Part shown: positions 1 to 10,171 of the stretch, piece by piece
Layout of the letters: every line of letters begins with the position of its first letter
Numbering within the stretch: the stretch's first letter is position 1
Assembly: GCA_021604805.1 (NCBI GenBank)
Contig: BQJR01000001.1
Span: 186,001 to 250,000 of the forward strand
DNA from: Planctomycetota bacterium
GTDB lineage: Bacteria > Planctomycetota > B15-G4
Length of the DNA: 64,000 nt
Direction of reading: 5' to 3'
Made by a program: the position numbers and the translations under genes
The notes under the pieces: model-generated
Databases searched by the model: none
Seen by the model: the letters and a program-made list of their open reading frames with translations, nothing else
Told to the model about the DNA's origin: nothing

Positions 1-371
1 CCTTCGAGCCGCTCGCCCTGGCGCTCACGGCCTCGATGATCCTGCCCGTGGCCGCGCTCTACGCCGCCATGTTGCTCGCCGTCGGCCTCTTCGCGCGCTC
101 CTTCAAGGAAGCGCAGAGCTACGCGATGCCGCTGCAGTTCCTGTGCGTGCTGCCGTCGATGATCTCGCTGATCCCCGACCTCGAGACCGAGTCCTATCTC
201 GCGTGGATCCCCTTCGTGAACATCTCCCTGCTGATCAAGGAGTTGCTCAAGGGGAACTACCTCTGGGAGTTCTACGTGATCACGATCGTGAGCACCTTGC
301 TGCTGACGATCGCGGCCCTGTTCTTCGCGGCCACGATGTTCAAGCGCGAGTCGGTGCTGCTGCGCACCTGA
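1..371 (+). CDS. ABC-2 type transporter permease, C-terminal part (partial)
   Basis: The reading frame is open from the left edge (first full codon at base 3), so only the last ~123 residues are present. They contain about three hydrophobic membrane segments separated by a short loop and end in MFKRESVLLRT. The pattern (SFKEAQSYAMPLQF, then a segment ending SLIPD, then FVNISLLIKELLKG) is typical of NatB/YhaP-like ABC-2 permeases, which form the membrane channel of Na+ or drug exporters with an ATP-binding partner. The partner gene would lie to the left, outside the window. Family assignment is by motif recognition; the substrate is unknown. Confidence 0.7.
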   Translation, partial: FEPLALALTASMILPVAALYAAMLLAVGLFARSFKEAQSYAMPLQFLCVLPSMISLIPDLETESYLAWIPFVNISLLIKELLKGNYLWEFYVITIVSTLLLTIAALFFAATMFKRESVLLRT

Positions 372-479
372 TCCCCCGCACCCGGCGAGCCGACGAGCTC
401 CCCGAGCCAACCAGCCCCGACCCGTACGGCTCCGAAGCCAGGCCGCCTCGCCTCCCCACCCGTCCTCCAAATCAGGGCG

Positions 480-508
480 TTGCTTGCGGCCCCTGGCATC
501 CGCATACT
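480..508 (+). promoter_or_regulatory. Candidate sigma70 promoter for tRNA-Val(CAC)
   Basis: TTGCTT at 480-485 is followed, after a 17-base spacer, by CATACT at 503-508. Transcription would start near 515, just before the tRNA at 523. The assignment rests on pattern match and position only. Confidence 0.45.
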
Positions 509-522
509 CTGCGATCCCGCGT

Positions 523-598
523 GGGCGAGTGGCGCAGCTGGTAGCGCACCTGGATCACAACCAGGGGGTCAGGGGTTCGAATCCCTTCTCGCCCACCA
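523..598 (+). tRNA. tRNA-Val, anticodon CAC
   Basis: A full cloverleaf can be drawn. The acceptor stem is GGGCGAG/CTCGCCC, the anticodon stem CCTGG/CCAGG encloses loop ATCACAA (anticodon CAC, reading GUG), and the T-arm carries TTCGAAT. Discriminator A and a genome-encoded CCA end the gene at 598. Confidence 0.93.
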
Positions 599-601
599 TT
601 T

Positions 602-1093
602 TCATTTCGCGGGAGTCGGGCCGGGCGCGGAGCCGAAGAGGCTCGCGCGCAGGCAGCCGAGCCCCCCGCCGCGCAGCGTGATCAGGAGGCTGGCGAGCAA
701 CAGCCCCGCGTTCTGCAGCAACTTGTTGCACACGGGCTGAGGACCGGCGCCGCAGCCGCAGTCGAAGGCCACGGCGCAGAAGGCGATCTCCTCGGCCGAC
801 TGGATCTGCAGCGCGCGCAAGAGGATCGCCGTGCTGAACACGGCGAGCATGCCGAAGACGACCAGCGCCGCGCCGCGCACCGCCACGCCGAGCACCAGCA
901 AGCCGCCGCACAAGACCTCGAGCCAGGGCAGCATCACGGCCACGCTGTTCAGCGCGAGCGGTGGGCGCTCCGGCAACATCTCGTACTCGCGGATGAGTTT
1001 GAGGAACACCACCGGGTCGCTGATTTTCTGCGCACCCATCCACAAGAACAGGCCGCCCAGCACGAGCCGTGTGATCAGCAGCAGCGCGTTCAT
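602..1093 (-). CDS. DoxX/MauE-like membrane protein
   Basis: This 163-residue protein has four hydrophobic segments in the DoxX/MauE arrangement: an N-terminal segment with GGLFLWMGAQKISDP, then LPWLEVLCGGLLVLG, AALVVFGMLAVFSTAILL and a C-terminal segment. A cysteine-rich loop (DCGCGAG) follows segment three. Such proteins are small inner-membrane redox-associated partners. I chose the ATG at 1093 because it gives the family N-terminus and overlaps the upstream rhodanese stop as ATGA. Pairing with a rhodanese suggests a role in sulfur or thiol redox handling, which is inference. Confidence 0.75.
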   Translation of the reverse strand: MNALLLITRLVLGGLFLWMGAQKISDPVVFLKLIREYEMLPERPPLALNSVAVMLPWLEVLCGGLLVLGVAVRGAALVVFGMLAVFSTAILLRALQIQSAEEIAFCAVAFDCGCGAGPQPVCNKLLQNAGLLLASLLITLRGGGLGCLRASLFGSAPGPTPAK

Positions 1094-1929
1094 CCGTCGG
1101 TGTGCTCGCTGTTGGGGGACTCGAGCGGCAACTCTTGCAGCGTCCACTGCTCGAAGCCACCGACGAAGACCTGCAGAGCCTGCGGCGACACGCCAGCACC
1201 GAGCAGCTGCAGGGCCGCGCTCTCGCTGTCTTCGCAATCGCCGCCGTTGCAGTAGACCACCACGCGCGACGCGGCCTGCAGTTCCGAGAGCAACACTTCG
1301 TCGAGCTCATCGGGGTAGTACGGGTCGTAGTGACGCGCGCCGGGCAGGTGGCTGCGCGCGAAGTCGTCGGGGCGACGCGCGTCGAGCAGCATGAACAAGC
1401 CGTAACCGAACATGTCGTCGGCCAGGAAGGCTTGCAGTTCGTCGAGCTCGATGGCGCGCAGGCCCTTGCTCTGCAGACGCGCCACGGCGCGTTGATGCAC
1501 GCCGGGGTCGATGTGGTCGGCGCCTACGATCACCAGCGGGTCACCGAGCGTGCCGCTGTCCTCGGCGTGGGCGTGTGCAGCGGGATCGTCGGTGTGCGGG
1601 ACGAGCTGTGCTTGGTGCACCGACAGCGTGGCGTTCACGCTCGGCTCGGTGGGCGACGCGTCGCCCGCGTTCGGAGGTGTGGCCTGCTCGTTCGGCGCGT
1701 CGACGCCGCTGTGCTCGGGGCCCCTCTTCGACATCGCGGAGCCGGGTGCTTGGCTCGACACCGAGTCGTCCGTAGCGAGGGGCGCCGACTGCTGCGCGGG
1801 CGCCGCGCTCGGGAAGTAGTCACGCTCGAGGTCGAGGCCGCGCGCGCGCGCGCTGTTCACACCCCAGCCGAGCAGCGCGCCGGCTGCCAACACGCACACG
1901 CTCTCGATCACCACGGTTTGCAGCGTCAA
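1090..1929 (-). CDS. Membrane-anchored rhodanese-like protein
   Basis: A TTG start at 1929 has a good GGAG box seven bases upstream. The 279-residue product starts with one membrane segment (about residues 8-24). A long low-complexity linker follows, then a rhodanese domain from about residue 165. The catalytic loop VVVYCNGGDCEDS carries the expected active-site cysteine, and LLDARRPDDFARSHLPGA is the classic substrate-side motif. Rhodanese domains transfer sulfane sulfur or act as phosphatase-like binding domains. The gene is translationally coupled to the DoxX-like gene (shared ATGA at 1090-1093), so both probably act together at the inner membrane. The substrate is unknown. Confidence 0.8.
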   Translation of the reverse strand: MTLQTVVIESVCVLAAGALLGWGVNSARARGLDLERDYFPSAAPAQQSAPLATDDSVSSQAPGSAMSKRGPEHSGVDAPNEQATPPNAGDASPTEPSVNATLSVHQAQLVPHTDDPAAHAHAEDSGTLGDPLVIVGADHIDPGVHQRAVARLQSKGLRAIELDELQAFLADDMFGYGLFMLLDARRPDDFARSHLPGARHYDPYYPDELDEVLLSELQAASRVVVYCNGGDCEDSESAALQLLGAGVSPQALQVFVGGFEQWTLQELPLESPNSEHTDG

Positions 1930-2109
1930 CTCAGCTCTCCATCTTCGGGGTGCTCATCCTACCCCGCGGTCACGCCGGTCGTTGGCCGCCTCGCACGGCG
2001 CACAGCAGAGTGGTGGGCTCGTCGCGCCTCGGAGTCACGCTGCCGATCGCTGCGGTGCCCACGACGCCGCGCGTCCAGCGACCCCCGACGCGAATGCTAG
2101 GATCCCGCG

Positions 2110-2379
2110 ATGGCTCGCTCCCTCGGACTCCCCACCGGACTGCTTGCGGTGCTGCTCGTGGCGCTCGTGGTCGGGCTCGCGCTGCTGGGAGCCACGGTCG
2201 GTCTACCGCTCGGTGGCTGGGCCGTGCTGGGCGCGTTCGCCTTGGTGATCTTCCTCGGGCTGCAGCTGCTCGTGTTCCGCAGCCTGGGTCTCAAGAGTGC
2301 CGCGGATCAAGCGCGTCGTGAGGGCGACGACGCACCGGCCGATGAGAACGACCCCGAGTGGCGCGCCTGGCGCGGCTGA
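2110..2379 (+). CDS. Small two-segment membrane protein, unknown function
   Basis: The ATG at 2110 opens an 89-residue protein with two long hydrophobic stretches (about residues 8-32 and 34-57). The C-terminal tail is short, charged and acidic (GDDAPADENDPEWRAW). I do not recognise the family. It stands alone on the plus strand between the rhodanese start and tRNA-Leu. G- and C-ending codons fit a real gene. The 180 bases before it (1930-2109) hold no feature I can support. Confidence 0.5.
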   Translation: MARSLGLPTGLLAVLLVALVVGLALLGATVGLPLGGWAVLGAFALVIFLGLQLLVFRSLGLKSAADQARREGDDAPADENDPEWRAWRG

Positions 2380-2428
2380 CCAGAGCGCTGTCGCGTGCGG
2401 CTGCCCTGCTCGACGCGAAGAGAGAAAA

Positions 2429-2515
2429 TGGTGCCAGAGGGGGGACTCGAACCCCCAATCCCTTGCGGGAAGCGGATTTTGAATCCGCCGCGTCTACCGA
2501 TTCCGCCACTCTGGC
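2429..2515 (-). tRNA. tRNA-Leu, anticodon CAA
   Basis: The minus strand folds as a class II tRNA of 87 nt with a long variable arm (TTCCCGCAAGGGA). The acceptor stem is GCCAGAG/CTCTGGC, the anticodon stem GCGGA/TCCGC encloses TTCAAAA (anticodon CAA, reading UUG), and CCA is encoded. A TATGAT box overlaps the dapB stop just upstream, but I see no convincing -35, so it may be co-transcribed with dapB. Confidence 0.93.
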
Positions 2516-2528
2516 TGGGCGGCGCGGA

Positions 2529-3266
2529 TCATAGCAACGAGTCGAGGCCGCGGACGAGTGTGCTCAGCCCACGAACTCGTCGCAGCGCCAGGAGCAGGCC
2601 GGGCGCGTAGGCGCGACGGTCGCTCACCACGTGCCCCAGCTCGAGCACCTCGTGCTCGTTGGCGAGCCGGACGCGCTGCTCCGCGAGAGCACCCTCGCGC
2701 CGCTCCGAGTGGATCGGCACGCGCTCTTCGCCTGCGCGAACCGCCCGCATGCGCTCGGCCGTGGCCCGCGCTGTGCCCGAGGGCGTGTCGCGCTTGGTCG
2801 GGTGATGCAGCTCCGAGATCTCGGCGTGTGCGAACCAACGCGCGGCTTCTTCCGCGGCACGCATCTGCAGCAGCGCGCCGATCGAGAAATTCGGCACCCA
2901 CAGCGCGCCGAGCCGGGCGGCGGCGCAACGGCGCTCGAGCGCATCGAGCTGCGCGGGGTCCCAACCGCTCGTGCCGATCACGGGGTGCAGCCCGAGTTCG
3001 ACGGCGCGCGTGCTCAACGGCACGCTCGCCGCCGCCAGCGTGAGGTCGAGCAGCACGGCGCCCGGGTGCTGCGCGAGCAGGGTGTCGACCGGGTCGCCTC
3101 GACGCAACTCGGCGACCAGTTCGAGCTCGACGCGTTCCGTGGACGGCGTGGCGGCGTCGTGGGAGCTGGCGCGGATCCACTCGCAGGCCAAGCGCCCCAT
3201 GCGTCCTGCCGCGCCGGCCACGATCACTCGTGTGACGTCGGGAGCCGTGCGGTCGACGGCGTTCAC
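2529..3266 (-). CDS. dapB: 4-hydroxy-tetrahydrodipicolinate reductase
   Basis: DapB reduces 4-hydroxy-tetrahydrodipicolinate with NAD(P)H in lysine and meso-diaminopimelate synthesis. The 245-residue length is normal. Seen here: a Rossmann nucleotide loop GAAGRMG (residues 18-24), GTSGW (98-102), and the catalytic stretch SELHHPTKRDTPSGTA with the His-His pair at 154-155 and Lys158. The GTG start at 3266 overlaps the ddl stop (GTGA), so the two peptidoglycan precursor genes are translationally coupled. It is the last protein gene of the acpP-fabF-pyrophosphorylase-ddl-dapB run. Confidence 0.93.
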   Translation of the reverse strand: MNAVDRTAPDVTRVIVAGAAGRMGRLACEWIRASSHDAATPSTERVELELVAELRRGDPVDTLLAQHPGAVLLDLTLAAASVPLSTRAVELGLHPVIGTSGWDPAQLDALERRCAAARLGALWVPNFSIGALLQMRAAEEAARWFAHAEISELHHPTKRDTPSGTARATAERMRAVRAGEERVPIHSERREGALAEQRVRLANEHEVLELGHVVSDRRAYAPGLLLALRRVRGLSTLVRGLDSLL

Positions 3267-4279
3267 ACGTGGTCCAAGTCGTCGAGCACGGCTTCGAGCA
3301 ACTCGCCGGGATCGATGCCAGCCTCGCGCGCCGCCATGGGGACGAGGCTGTGGCTCGTGAAACCGGGCAGGGTGTTCAGCTCGAGGAACACGGGGCGCCC
3401 CCCACTCTCGGGCAAGATGAAGTCCACGCGCACGACACCGCGCAGCTGCAGCGCGTCGTAGAGCCCGCGCGCCAGGCGCTCGATCTCGTGGCGCTGCTCG
3501 GCGCTGGTCTCGGCCGGACAGCAGTAGCGCGTGGCTTCCGAGCTGTACTTGGCCTCGTAGTCGTAGAACTCGGCGGCCGGATGCACGGAGACGAGCGGCA
3601 ACACGACCAGCTCGCCAGCGCGGCGGAACACGCTGCAGGCCACCTCCACGCCGGGCATGTACTCTTCGGCGAGCACGCGGCCGCGTGTGTCTTCGGCGCG
3701 CGCGGCTTGGAGCGCGGCGTCGAGCGAGTCGGCGTCGCGCACCAGGCTCACGCCCATGCTCGAGCCGGCGCTCACGGGTTTGATCACGAGCGGGTAGCCG
3801 AGCCGCTTGCCGAGCGCGTTGCGCGGCGTGGTCTGCTCGGGCTGGATCAGTTCATGACTCGCGGTGCGCGCGTGGAGCTTGGTGGCGGCGATCTTCGAGA
3901 GCTCCTTGTCCATGCCGAGTTCGGACGCGGCCGGGCCGGAGCCGCTGTACGGCACGCCCGCCGCTTCGAGACGTCGCTGCACTTGACCGTCCTCGCCGAA
4001 GGGGCCATGCAAGCCGATGAAGATCGTGAACCCCTCCTCCCGTAGTATGGAGAGGGAGTCTTCCTCGCTGCGTGAAGGTGCGGCGGCGAGCTCGTCGAAG
4101 CCTTGTTGCGCGTCGCCGAGAGACCATCGGCAGCGTTGATCGCTGTCGACGTCGCGGCTCAGGAGCAGCGCGTGGGCGCTGTGGCCGCGTGCGCGCAGGC
4201 ACTGCAGCACGAAGGCCGAGGTCTGCAGCGAGACCGCGTGCTCCGAGGAAGGACCGCCGCCGAGGACCGCTAGCTTCAC
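3263..4279 (-). CDS. ddl: D-alanine--D-alanine ligase
   Basis: This ATP-grasp enzyme joins two D-alanines for peptidoglycan precursors in the cytoplasm. The protein starts VKLAVLGGGPSSEHAVSL, the typical Ddl N-terminus with the Ser-Glu-His motif. It continues with LHGPFGEDGQVQ, YSGSGPAASELGMDK, the ATP-binding loop VKPVSAGSSMGVSLV and the metal/ADP region LELNTLPGFTSHSLVP. I chose the GTG at 4279 (338 residues) because a GGAGA box lies eight bases upstream and the family N-terminus starts there; an upstream in-frame GTG at 4339 gives an unlikely extension. Ddl is followed directly by dapB. Confidence 0.94.
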   Translation of the reverse strand: MKLAVLGGGPSSEHAVSLQTSAFVLQCLRARGHSAHALLLSRDVDSDQRCRWSLGDAQQGFDELAAAPSRSEEDSLSILREEGFTIFIGLHGPFGEDGQVQRRLEAAGVPYSGSGPAASELGMDKELSKIAATKLHARTASHELIQPEQTTPRNALGKRLGYPLVIKPVSAGSSMGVSLVRDADSLDAALQAARAEDTRGRVLAEEYMPGVEVACSVFRRAGELVVLPLVSVHPAAEFYDYEAKYSSEATRYCCPAETSAEQRHEIERLARGLYDALQLRGVVRVDFILPESGGRPVFLELNTLPGFTSHSLVPMAAREAGIDPGELLEAVLDDLDHV

Positions 4280-4377
4280 GGTGCCGTCTCCAGGCTCATG
4301 AGTGGGCGATGCGGCGCAACATGGAGCCCAGCGCCCCACCGCGGCCCGGCTCGGCGCTCAGCCCCCGCTGGGAGCTC

Positions 4378-5778
4378 TCAGGAGCGGTCGAAGACGGGGC
4401 CGAAGTCCGCGCCGGTCAGCGTAGCGCAGAAGGCCTCGACATCGAGGGCGAAGAGCGGGCCGACCTCGACATCGCCGTCGCGGACATGCAGCCCGGCCTG
4501 GGTCATCCAGCGCTTGGCCTGCGCGCTCAGCGCGGCGCGCGACGTGGCCGGGCTGTCGTTGCCCTCGGCATTCTTCACCGGGGCGAACTCGTCTTCGCGG
4601 CGCACCTCTTGCACCAGCGTGGTCGCCGCGAAACCCAGCGCATCGAAGACGAACATCTCGAGCTTGATCGCGTTGGGTTCGCTCGGCTCCACGCGCGCGC
4701 CGGCGCTGTCGACGTGCGGCACCTTCTTGTTGGCGCGGTGCACGGGCAGCTCGAGCTCACCATTCACCAGGCGTTCGGCGAAGGCGCGCTGCAGCATGTG
4801 GATCGCGATGTTGCCCGCGCGGTAACGCAACTTGCCGTTGTCGTCGCGCGCGGAGGCGATGGCGGGGTCGAGGTCGCTGTATTCGAGCAAGCAGTCCACG
4901 CCGCCACGACGACCGAGCACGCCGACCTTTTCATCCGGGTCGAGCTTCTCCACAACCTTGGTGCTCATCTCGGCGCCGGCCTGCGCGTGGTGACCGATGA
5001 ACACGGGATCGAACACGGGTGCGAGCGGGTTGTCGACCTGGAAGTAGAAGATCTGTTCCACACCGCGACGCGCCATGTCGTGGAGCGCGCCGCTGCGCTG
5101 CAGCGCTTCGAAGCAGCCGCCGTGACCGTCAGGGCTGAGCGCCAACGCGCCCTTCTCGGCGAGCAGCATGCGGCCTTGATCGTCGACCGCGGGCAGCATG
5201 CCTTGCGTGAGGAAGAACACTTGCTCGCGATCGAGGCCCCAGTAGCTGGCTTCCTCGAAGGCGGCGACGGTGTCGGCGTGGTTCGCGCGACTCGTCATCA
5301 CGTAGTACGGCAGCGCGTTCCCGTAGCGGCGTGACGCAGCCAACACGCGCTGCGCGTGGTATGCGAAGAGGCTGCGGTTGGTGAGCGGCCCCACGGGGAA
5401 GCGTCCCTTCGGCCCGGCGTAACCGAGGCGCGTGCCCTGACCGCCGGCCACGAGGAAGGCCGCCACCTTGCCGGTGCGCAGCAGCTCTTCGCCGGCTTCG
5501 CGCGCGGCGGTGTCGCGTGCGCGCCCGGCTTCGCTGTTGTCGAGCTCCACCACGCGAGGCGGCTCAAGTTCACCGCTGGTGTCTTCGTGGGACTCGCCGA
5601 GCACGCTCTTCAAGCGCAGGTCGAGGCGCGGCAGGTCGAGGGCTTCGAGTTCGCTGAGCAACGCGTCGAGTGCGTCGGGTGAGAGTTCGTCTGCGAAGCG
5701 CAGCACGTGCTCTTGACCGTGTTCGCTGAGTGCCGCGCGCAGCTGGGCCACGCGTTCGGCCGACGGGATGTCAGTCAC
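4378..5778 (-). CDS. UDP-N-acetylhexosamine/UDP-sugar pyrophosphorylase, eukaryotic (UAP1-like) type
   Basis: The 466-residue protein belongs to the UDPGP family, which makes UDP-sugars from UTP and a sugar-1-phosphate. The nucleotide loop FLVAGGQGTRLGYAGPKG sits near residue 110. Further family marks are YVMTSRANH, a uridine-binding QVDNPLAPVFDP stretch, VDCLLEYSDLD, and NKKVPHVD followed by KLEMFVFDAL. This is the eukaryote-like UAP1/AGX fold rather than the usual bacterial GlmU or GalU type. It starts with GTG at 5778, ten bases after the fabF stop, and precedes ddl, so a role in supplying UDP-GlcNAc for the cell wall or lipid A is plausible. The exact sugar cannot be read from sequence. 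Confidence 0.85.
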   Translation of the reverse strand: MTDIPSAERVAQLRAALSEHGQEHVLRFADELSPDALDALLSELEALDLPRLDLRLKSVLGESHEDTSGELEPPRVVELDNSEAGRARDTAAREAGEELLRTGKVAAFLVAGGQGTRLGYAGPKGRFPVGPLTNRSLFAYHAQRVLAASRRYGNALPYYVMTSRANHADTVAAFEEASYWGLDREQVFFLTQGMLPAVDDQGRMLLAEKGALALSPDGHGGCFEALQRSGALHDMARRGVEQIFYFQVDNPLAPVFDPVFIGHHAQAGAEMSTKVVEKLDPDEKVGVLGRRGGVDCLLEYSDLDPAIASARDDNGKLRYRAGNIAIHMLQRAFAERLVNGELELPVHRANKKVPHVDSAGARVEPSEPNAIKLEMFVFDALGFAATTLVQEVRREDEFAPVKNAEGNDSPATSRAALSAQAKRWMTQAGLHVRDGDVEVGPLFALDVEAFCATLTGADFGPVFDRS

Positions 5779-5788
5779 GCCGCGTGCT

Positions 5789-7036
5789 TCACGCTTCGTG
5801 TGAGCCGAAGGCCAGGCACACGTTGTGCCCGCCGAAGCCCAGCGAGTTGCTGATCGCGTGACGCACCTTGAGCGCGCGCGCTTCGCCGGGCACGTAGTCG
5901 AGGTCGCAGCCCTCGCCCGGCGTGATGTGGTTCATGGTCGGATGGATCAACCCATCGCGGATGCCGCGCGCGGTGGCGGCCGCCTCGATGGCAGCAGAGC
6001 CTCCGAGCAGGTGCCCCACCATCGACTTGGTGCTCGACACGGCCAACTTGCTGGCATGGTCGCCGAACACGTTGTGCAGCGCCGTGGTCTCGACCATGTC
6101 GTTGTAGTAGGTGGACGTGCCGTGCGCGTTCACGTAGTCGACGTCGTGGGTCTCCACGCCGCCGTCACGCAGCGCCGCGTGGATGGCGCGCGTGGGGCCG
6201 TCGGCGTCTTCCTTGGGCTGCGTGATGTGGAAGGCGTCGGCGGTCGAACCGTAGCCCTCGAACTCGGCGTAGATCGGAGCGCCGCGCGCCAAGGCGTGTT
6301 CGCGCTCCTCGAGCACCAAGACTGCGGCGCCCTCACCCATCACGAAGCCGTCACGATCCACGTCGAAGGGACGCGAAGCGCCCTGCGGATCGTCGTTGCG
6401 CGTGGACAGCGCCTTCATCGCACCGAAGGCCGCCACCGACTGCGTGGACACCGCGGCCTCGGCGCCACCCGAGAGCACGACGTCGGCCTCGCCGTACTGG
6501 ATCGTGCGCAAGGCCATGCCGAGCGCGTGACCCGCCGAGGCGCAGGCCGAGCTGGTGGCGAAGTTCGTGCCGCGCAGCCCGTACCTGATCGAGATCTGAC
6601 CGCTCATGGCGTTGGGCATCATCTTCGGGATGAAGAACGGTGAGGCACGCCTCGGGCCGCGCTCCAGCATGTTGATGTGATGTGCCTCTATGGCCATGAT
6701 CCCGCCGATTCCCGTGCCCATGATGCAGCCCGCGCGATCGAGGTCGATGGCCTCGAGGTCGAGCTGCGAGTCGGCGAGCGCCGCCTCGGCAGAGATCAGC
6801 GAATACTGCGTGAAGTAGTCGAGCTTCTTGTCGGCTTGCGGGCCGAACCGAGCTGTGGTGTCACCCAGGTCGGGGACCTGGGCGGCGAACACAGTCCGGT
6901 AGCCCTCCGGGTCGAAGCGGGTGATCGGACCGACCCCACTCTTCCCGCTGATGAGACCTTGCCACGTCTCTTCGAAGCTCAACCCCAGGCCCGTGACGGC
7001 GCCCAGGCCCGTGATGACCACGCGACGGCGATTCAT
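5789..7036 (-). CDS. fabF: 3-oxoacyl-[acyl-carrier-protein] synthase II
   Basis: FabF condenses malonyl-ACP with a growing acyl-ACP in fatty-acid elongation. The 415-residue length is typical. The catalytic cysteine lies in ATSSACASAGHALG, the two histidines in NAHGTST and SMVGHLLGGS, and the C-terminal SLGFGGHNVCLAF is characteristic of KAS II. The start GITGLGAVTGLG region follows MNRRRVV at the ATG (7036). It lies 41 bases after acpP on the same strand, the conserved acpP-fabF order. Confidence 0.96.
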   Translation of the reverse strand: MNRRRVVITGLGAVTGLGLSFEETWQGLISGKSGVGPITRFDPEGYRTVFAAQVPDLGDTTARFGPQADKKLDYFTQYSLISAEAALADSQLDLEAIDLDRAGCIMGTGIGGIMAIEAHHINMLERGPRRASPFFIPKMMPNAMSGQISIRYGLRGTNFATSSACASAGHALGMALRTIQYGEADVVLSGGAEAAVSTQSVAAFGAMKALSTRNDDPQGASRPFDVDRDGFVMGEGAAVLVLEEREHALARGAPIYAEFEGYGSTADAFHITQPKEDADGPTRAIHAALRDGGVETHDVDYVNAHGTSTYYNDMVETTALHNVFGDHASKLAVSSTKSMVGHLLGGSAAIEAAATARGIRDGLIHPTMNHITPGEGCDLDYVPGEARALKVRHAISNSLGFGGHNVCLAFGSHEA

Positions 7037-7077
7037 ACGTTCGGTCTCTTGGTTGGTACGCGCGCCGCGTGCACCAA

Positions 7078-7326
7078 TCAGGCGTTCGCGTGGTTGGCGA
7101 TGTAGGACACCGCGTCACCGACGGTCTGGATCTTCTCAGCCTCTTCATCAGGGATGCTGATGTTGAAGTGATCCTCGAACTCCATGACCAACTCGACGGT
7201 GTCGAGCGAGTCTGCACCGAGGTCTTGGATGAACGACGTGCTGCCGCTGACCTTTTCCTTACTGGCGCCCATCTGCTCGCAGACGATGGCGACGACCTTC
7301 TCCTCGATCTCCTCAGTGGAAGGCAC
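7078..7326 (-). CDS. acpP: Acyl carrier protein
   Basis: This 82-residue acidic helical protein carries the acyl chain on a phosphopantetheine arm. The attachment Ser40 lies in [12 protein letters not shown], the standard ACP signature. It starts with GTG at 7326 behind a strong AGGAGA box. A candidate promoter lies about 70 bases upstream, so acpP-fabF may be expressed separately from the preceding fabG. Confidence 0.97.
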   Translation of the reverse strand: MPSTEEIEEKVVAIVCEQMGASKEKVSGSTSFIQDLGADSLDTVELVMEFEDHFNISIPDEEAEKIQTVGDAVSYIANHANA

Positions 7327-7392
7327 GGTGTTCTCCTAGAAAGTGGGGTGTTGCCCGCGCACGGTCGTGAGCTGCCGTGTCTGGGATTCCGG

Positions 7393-7422
7393 ATAGTGTG
7401 ACGAGGCCCGTGCCCAAGTCAA
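7393..7422 (-). promoter_or_regulatory. Candidate promoter for acpP-fabF
   Basis: On the minus strand TTGACT (7422-7417) is followed after 18 bases by CACTAT (7398-7393). The predicted start gives a leader of about 60 bases before the acpP GTG. It falls in the 138-base gap between fabG and acpP, the only sizeable gap in the fatty-acid cluster. Confidence 0.45.
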
Positions 7423-7464
7423 GCTGAGTGCGACGAGCCTTCGAACGAGAGTGAAGCGGGGGCT

Positions 7465-8213
<749 letters not shown>

Positions 8214-8217
<4 letters not shown>

Positions 8218-9184
8218 GCTTCGTCTCCGCCCGCTGCGGGCCAGGTGGTGAACGCGTCGAGCGCTGCCGTGTCGGCGCAACTCGCGCTGCTGGTTTCGTG
8301 GTCGTAGCGGCGCAGCATGTTCGTGAGCTGCTTGCCCGGCGCCGGCTCGAGGAACTGGCGCACGCCCATGTCGAGCAGCGCCTCCATCGAGGCCTGCCAG
8401 AGCACCGGCGAGGTGATCTGACGCCGCAGTTGTTCCGCGATCACGGCCGGATCGCGCGTGGCTTGCGCGCTCGTGTTCAGCACCACGGGCACGCGCGGCT
8501 CGCTGATCTCCGTGTTCTCGAGCGCTTCGCTCAAGCTCGCGGCAGCCGACTCCATGCACGGCGAGTGGAAGGCTCCGGCGACGGCCAGCGGCACGGCTTT
8601 GCGGATGCCGTGCTCGCGCGCGAGGCCAGCCGCGCGCTCGATGGCGGCGCTGCTGCCGGCGATGGCGATCTGGCCGGGTGCGAGCAGGTTGGCGAGCACG
8701 AGCACGTCGTCGCCACGGGCGGCGTCGCAGAGCGCGGCGGCGCTGTCGGGCGTGGCCCCCACCAACGACAACATGCCGCTGGGGTGCTCTTCCGACGCGC
8801 GCTGCATGGCCTCACCACGGCGACGCACGAGGCGCAGCGCGTCGGCGGGTTGCAGGGCGCCAGCCCAAGTGAGCGCGGTGTACTCGCCGAGGCTCAGCCC
8901 GGCGCAGGCCGTGACATCGCTGGCGCGCAACAGACCACGCGCCTCGAGCGCCGCCATGGCGGCGAGTGAGGTTGCCAGGATCGCCGGCTGGCACACGTCG
9001 GTGCGGTCGAGCTCCGCGCGCTCGTCGCCGGCGAGGAGCGCGCGCAGTGGAATGTCGAGCGTCTGCTCGGCCAGCTCGAGGCAGGCTGCAGCGGCGGGTT
9101 CGGCGGCGGCCAGGTCGAGCCCCATGCCGAGCGCTTGCGCGCCTTGGCCCGGGAACAAGATGGCGCCCTGCGCGAGCGGGGTCG

Positions 9185-9188
<4 letters not shown>
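8214..9188 (-). CDS. fabD: Malonyl-CoA:ACP transacylase
   Basis: FabD moves malonyl from CoA to ACP. The 324-residue protein starts with GTG at 9188 (VTTPLAQGAILFPGQGAQ), overlapping the fabH stop as GTGA. The catalytic Ser is in CAGLSLGEYTALTWAG and the catalytic His in VAGAFHSPCM. The usual GHSLGE motif reads GLSLGE here, with Leu replacing His next to the nucleophile. I recall this variant from Planctomycetota and some cyanobacteria, so it is not a defect. The C-terminus has the expected GPGKQLTNML-like stretch (PAPGKQLTNML). Confidence 0.94.

Positions 9189-10167
<979 letters not shown>

Positions 10168-10171
<4 letters not shown>

Noticed and set aside
555..1310. Minus-strand open frame ending VGEKGFEPLTPWL over tRNA-Val(CAC)
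   Set aside because: It is antisense to the tRNA and out of frame with the DoxX and rhodanese genes; the ending is a classic tRNA-derived artefact.
2395..2610. Plus-strand open frame with GGLEPPIPCGKRI over tRNA-Leu(CAA)
   Set aside because: Antisense reading of a tRNA gene, with no other coding evidence.
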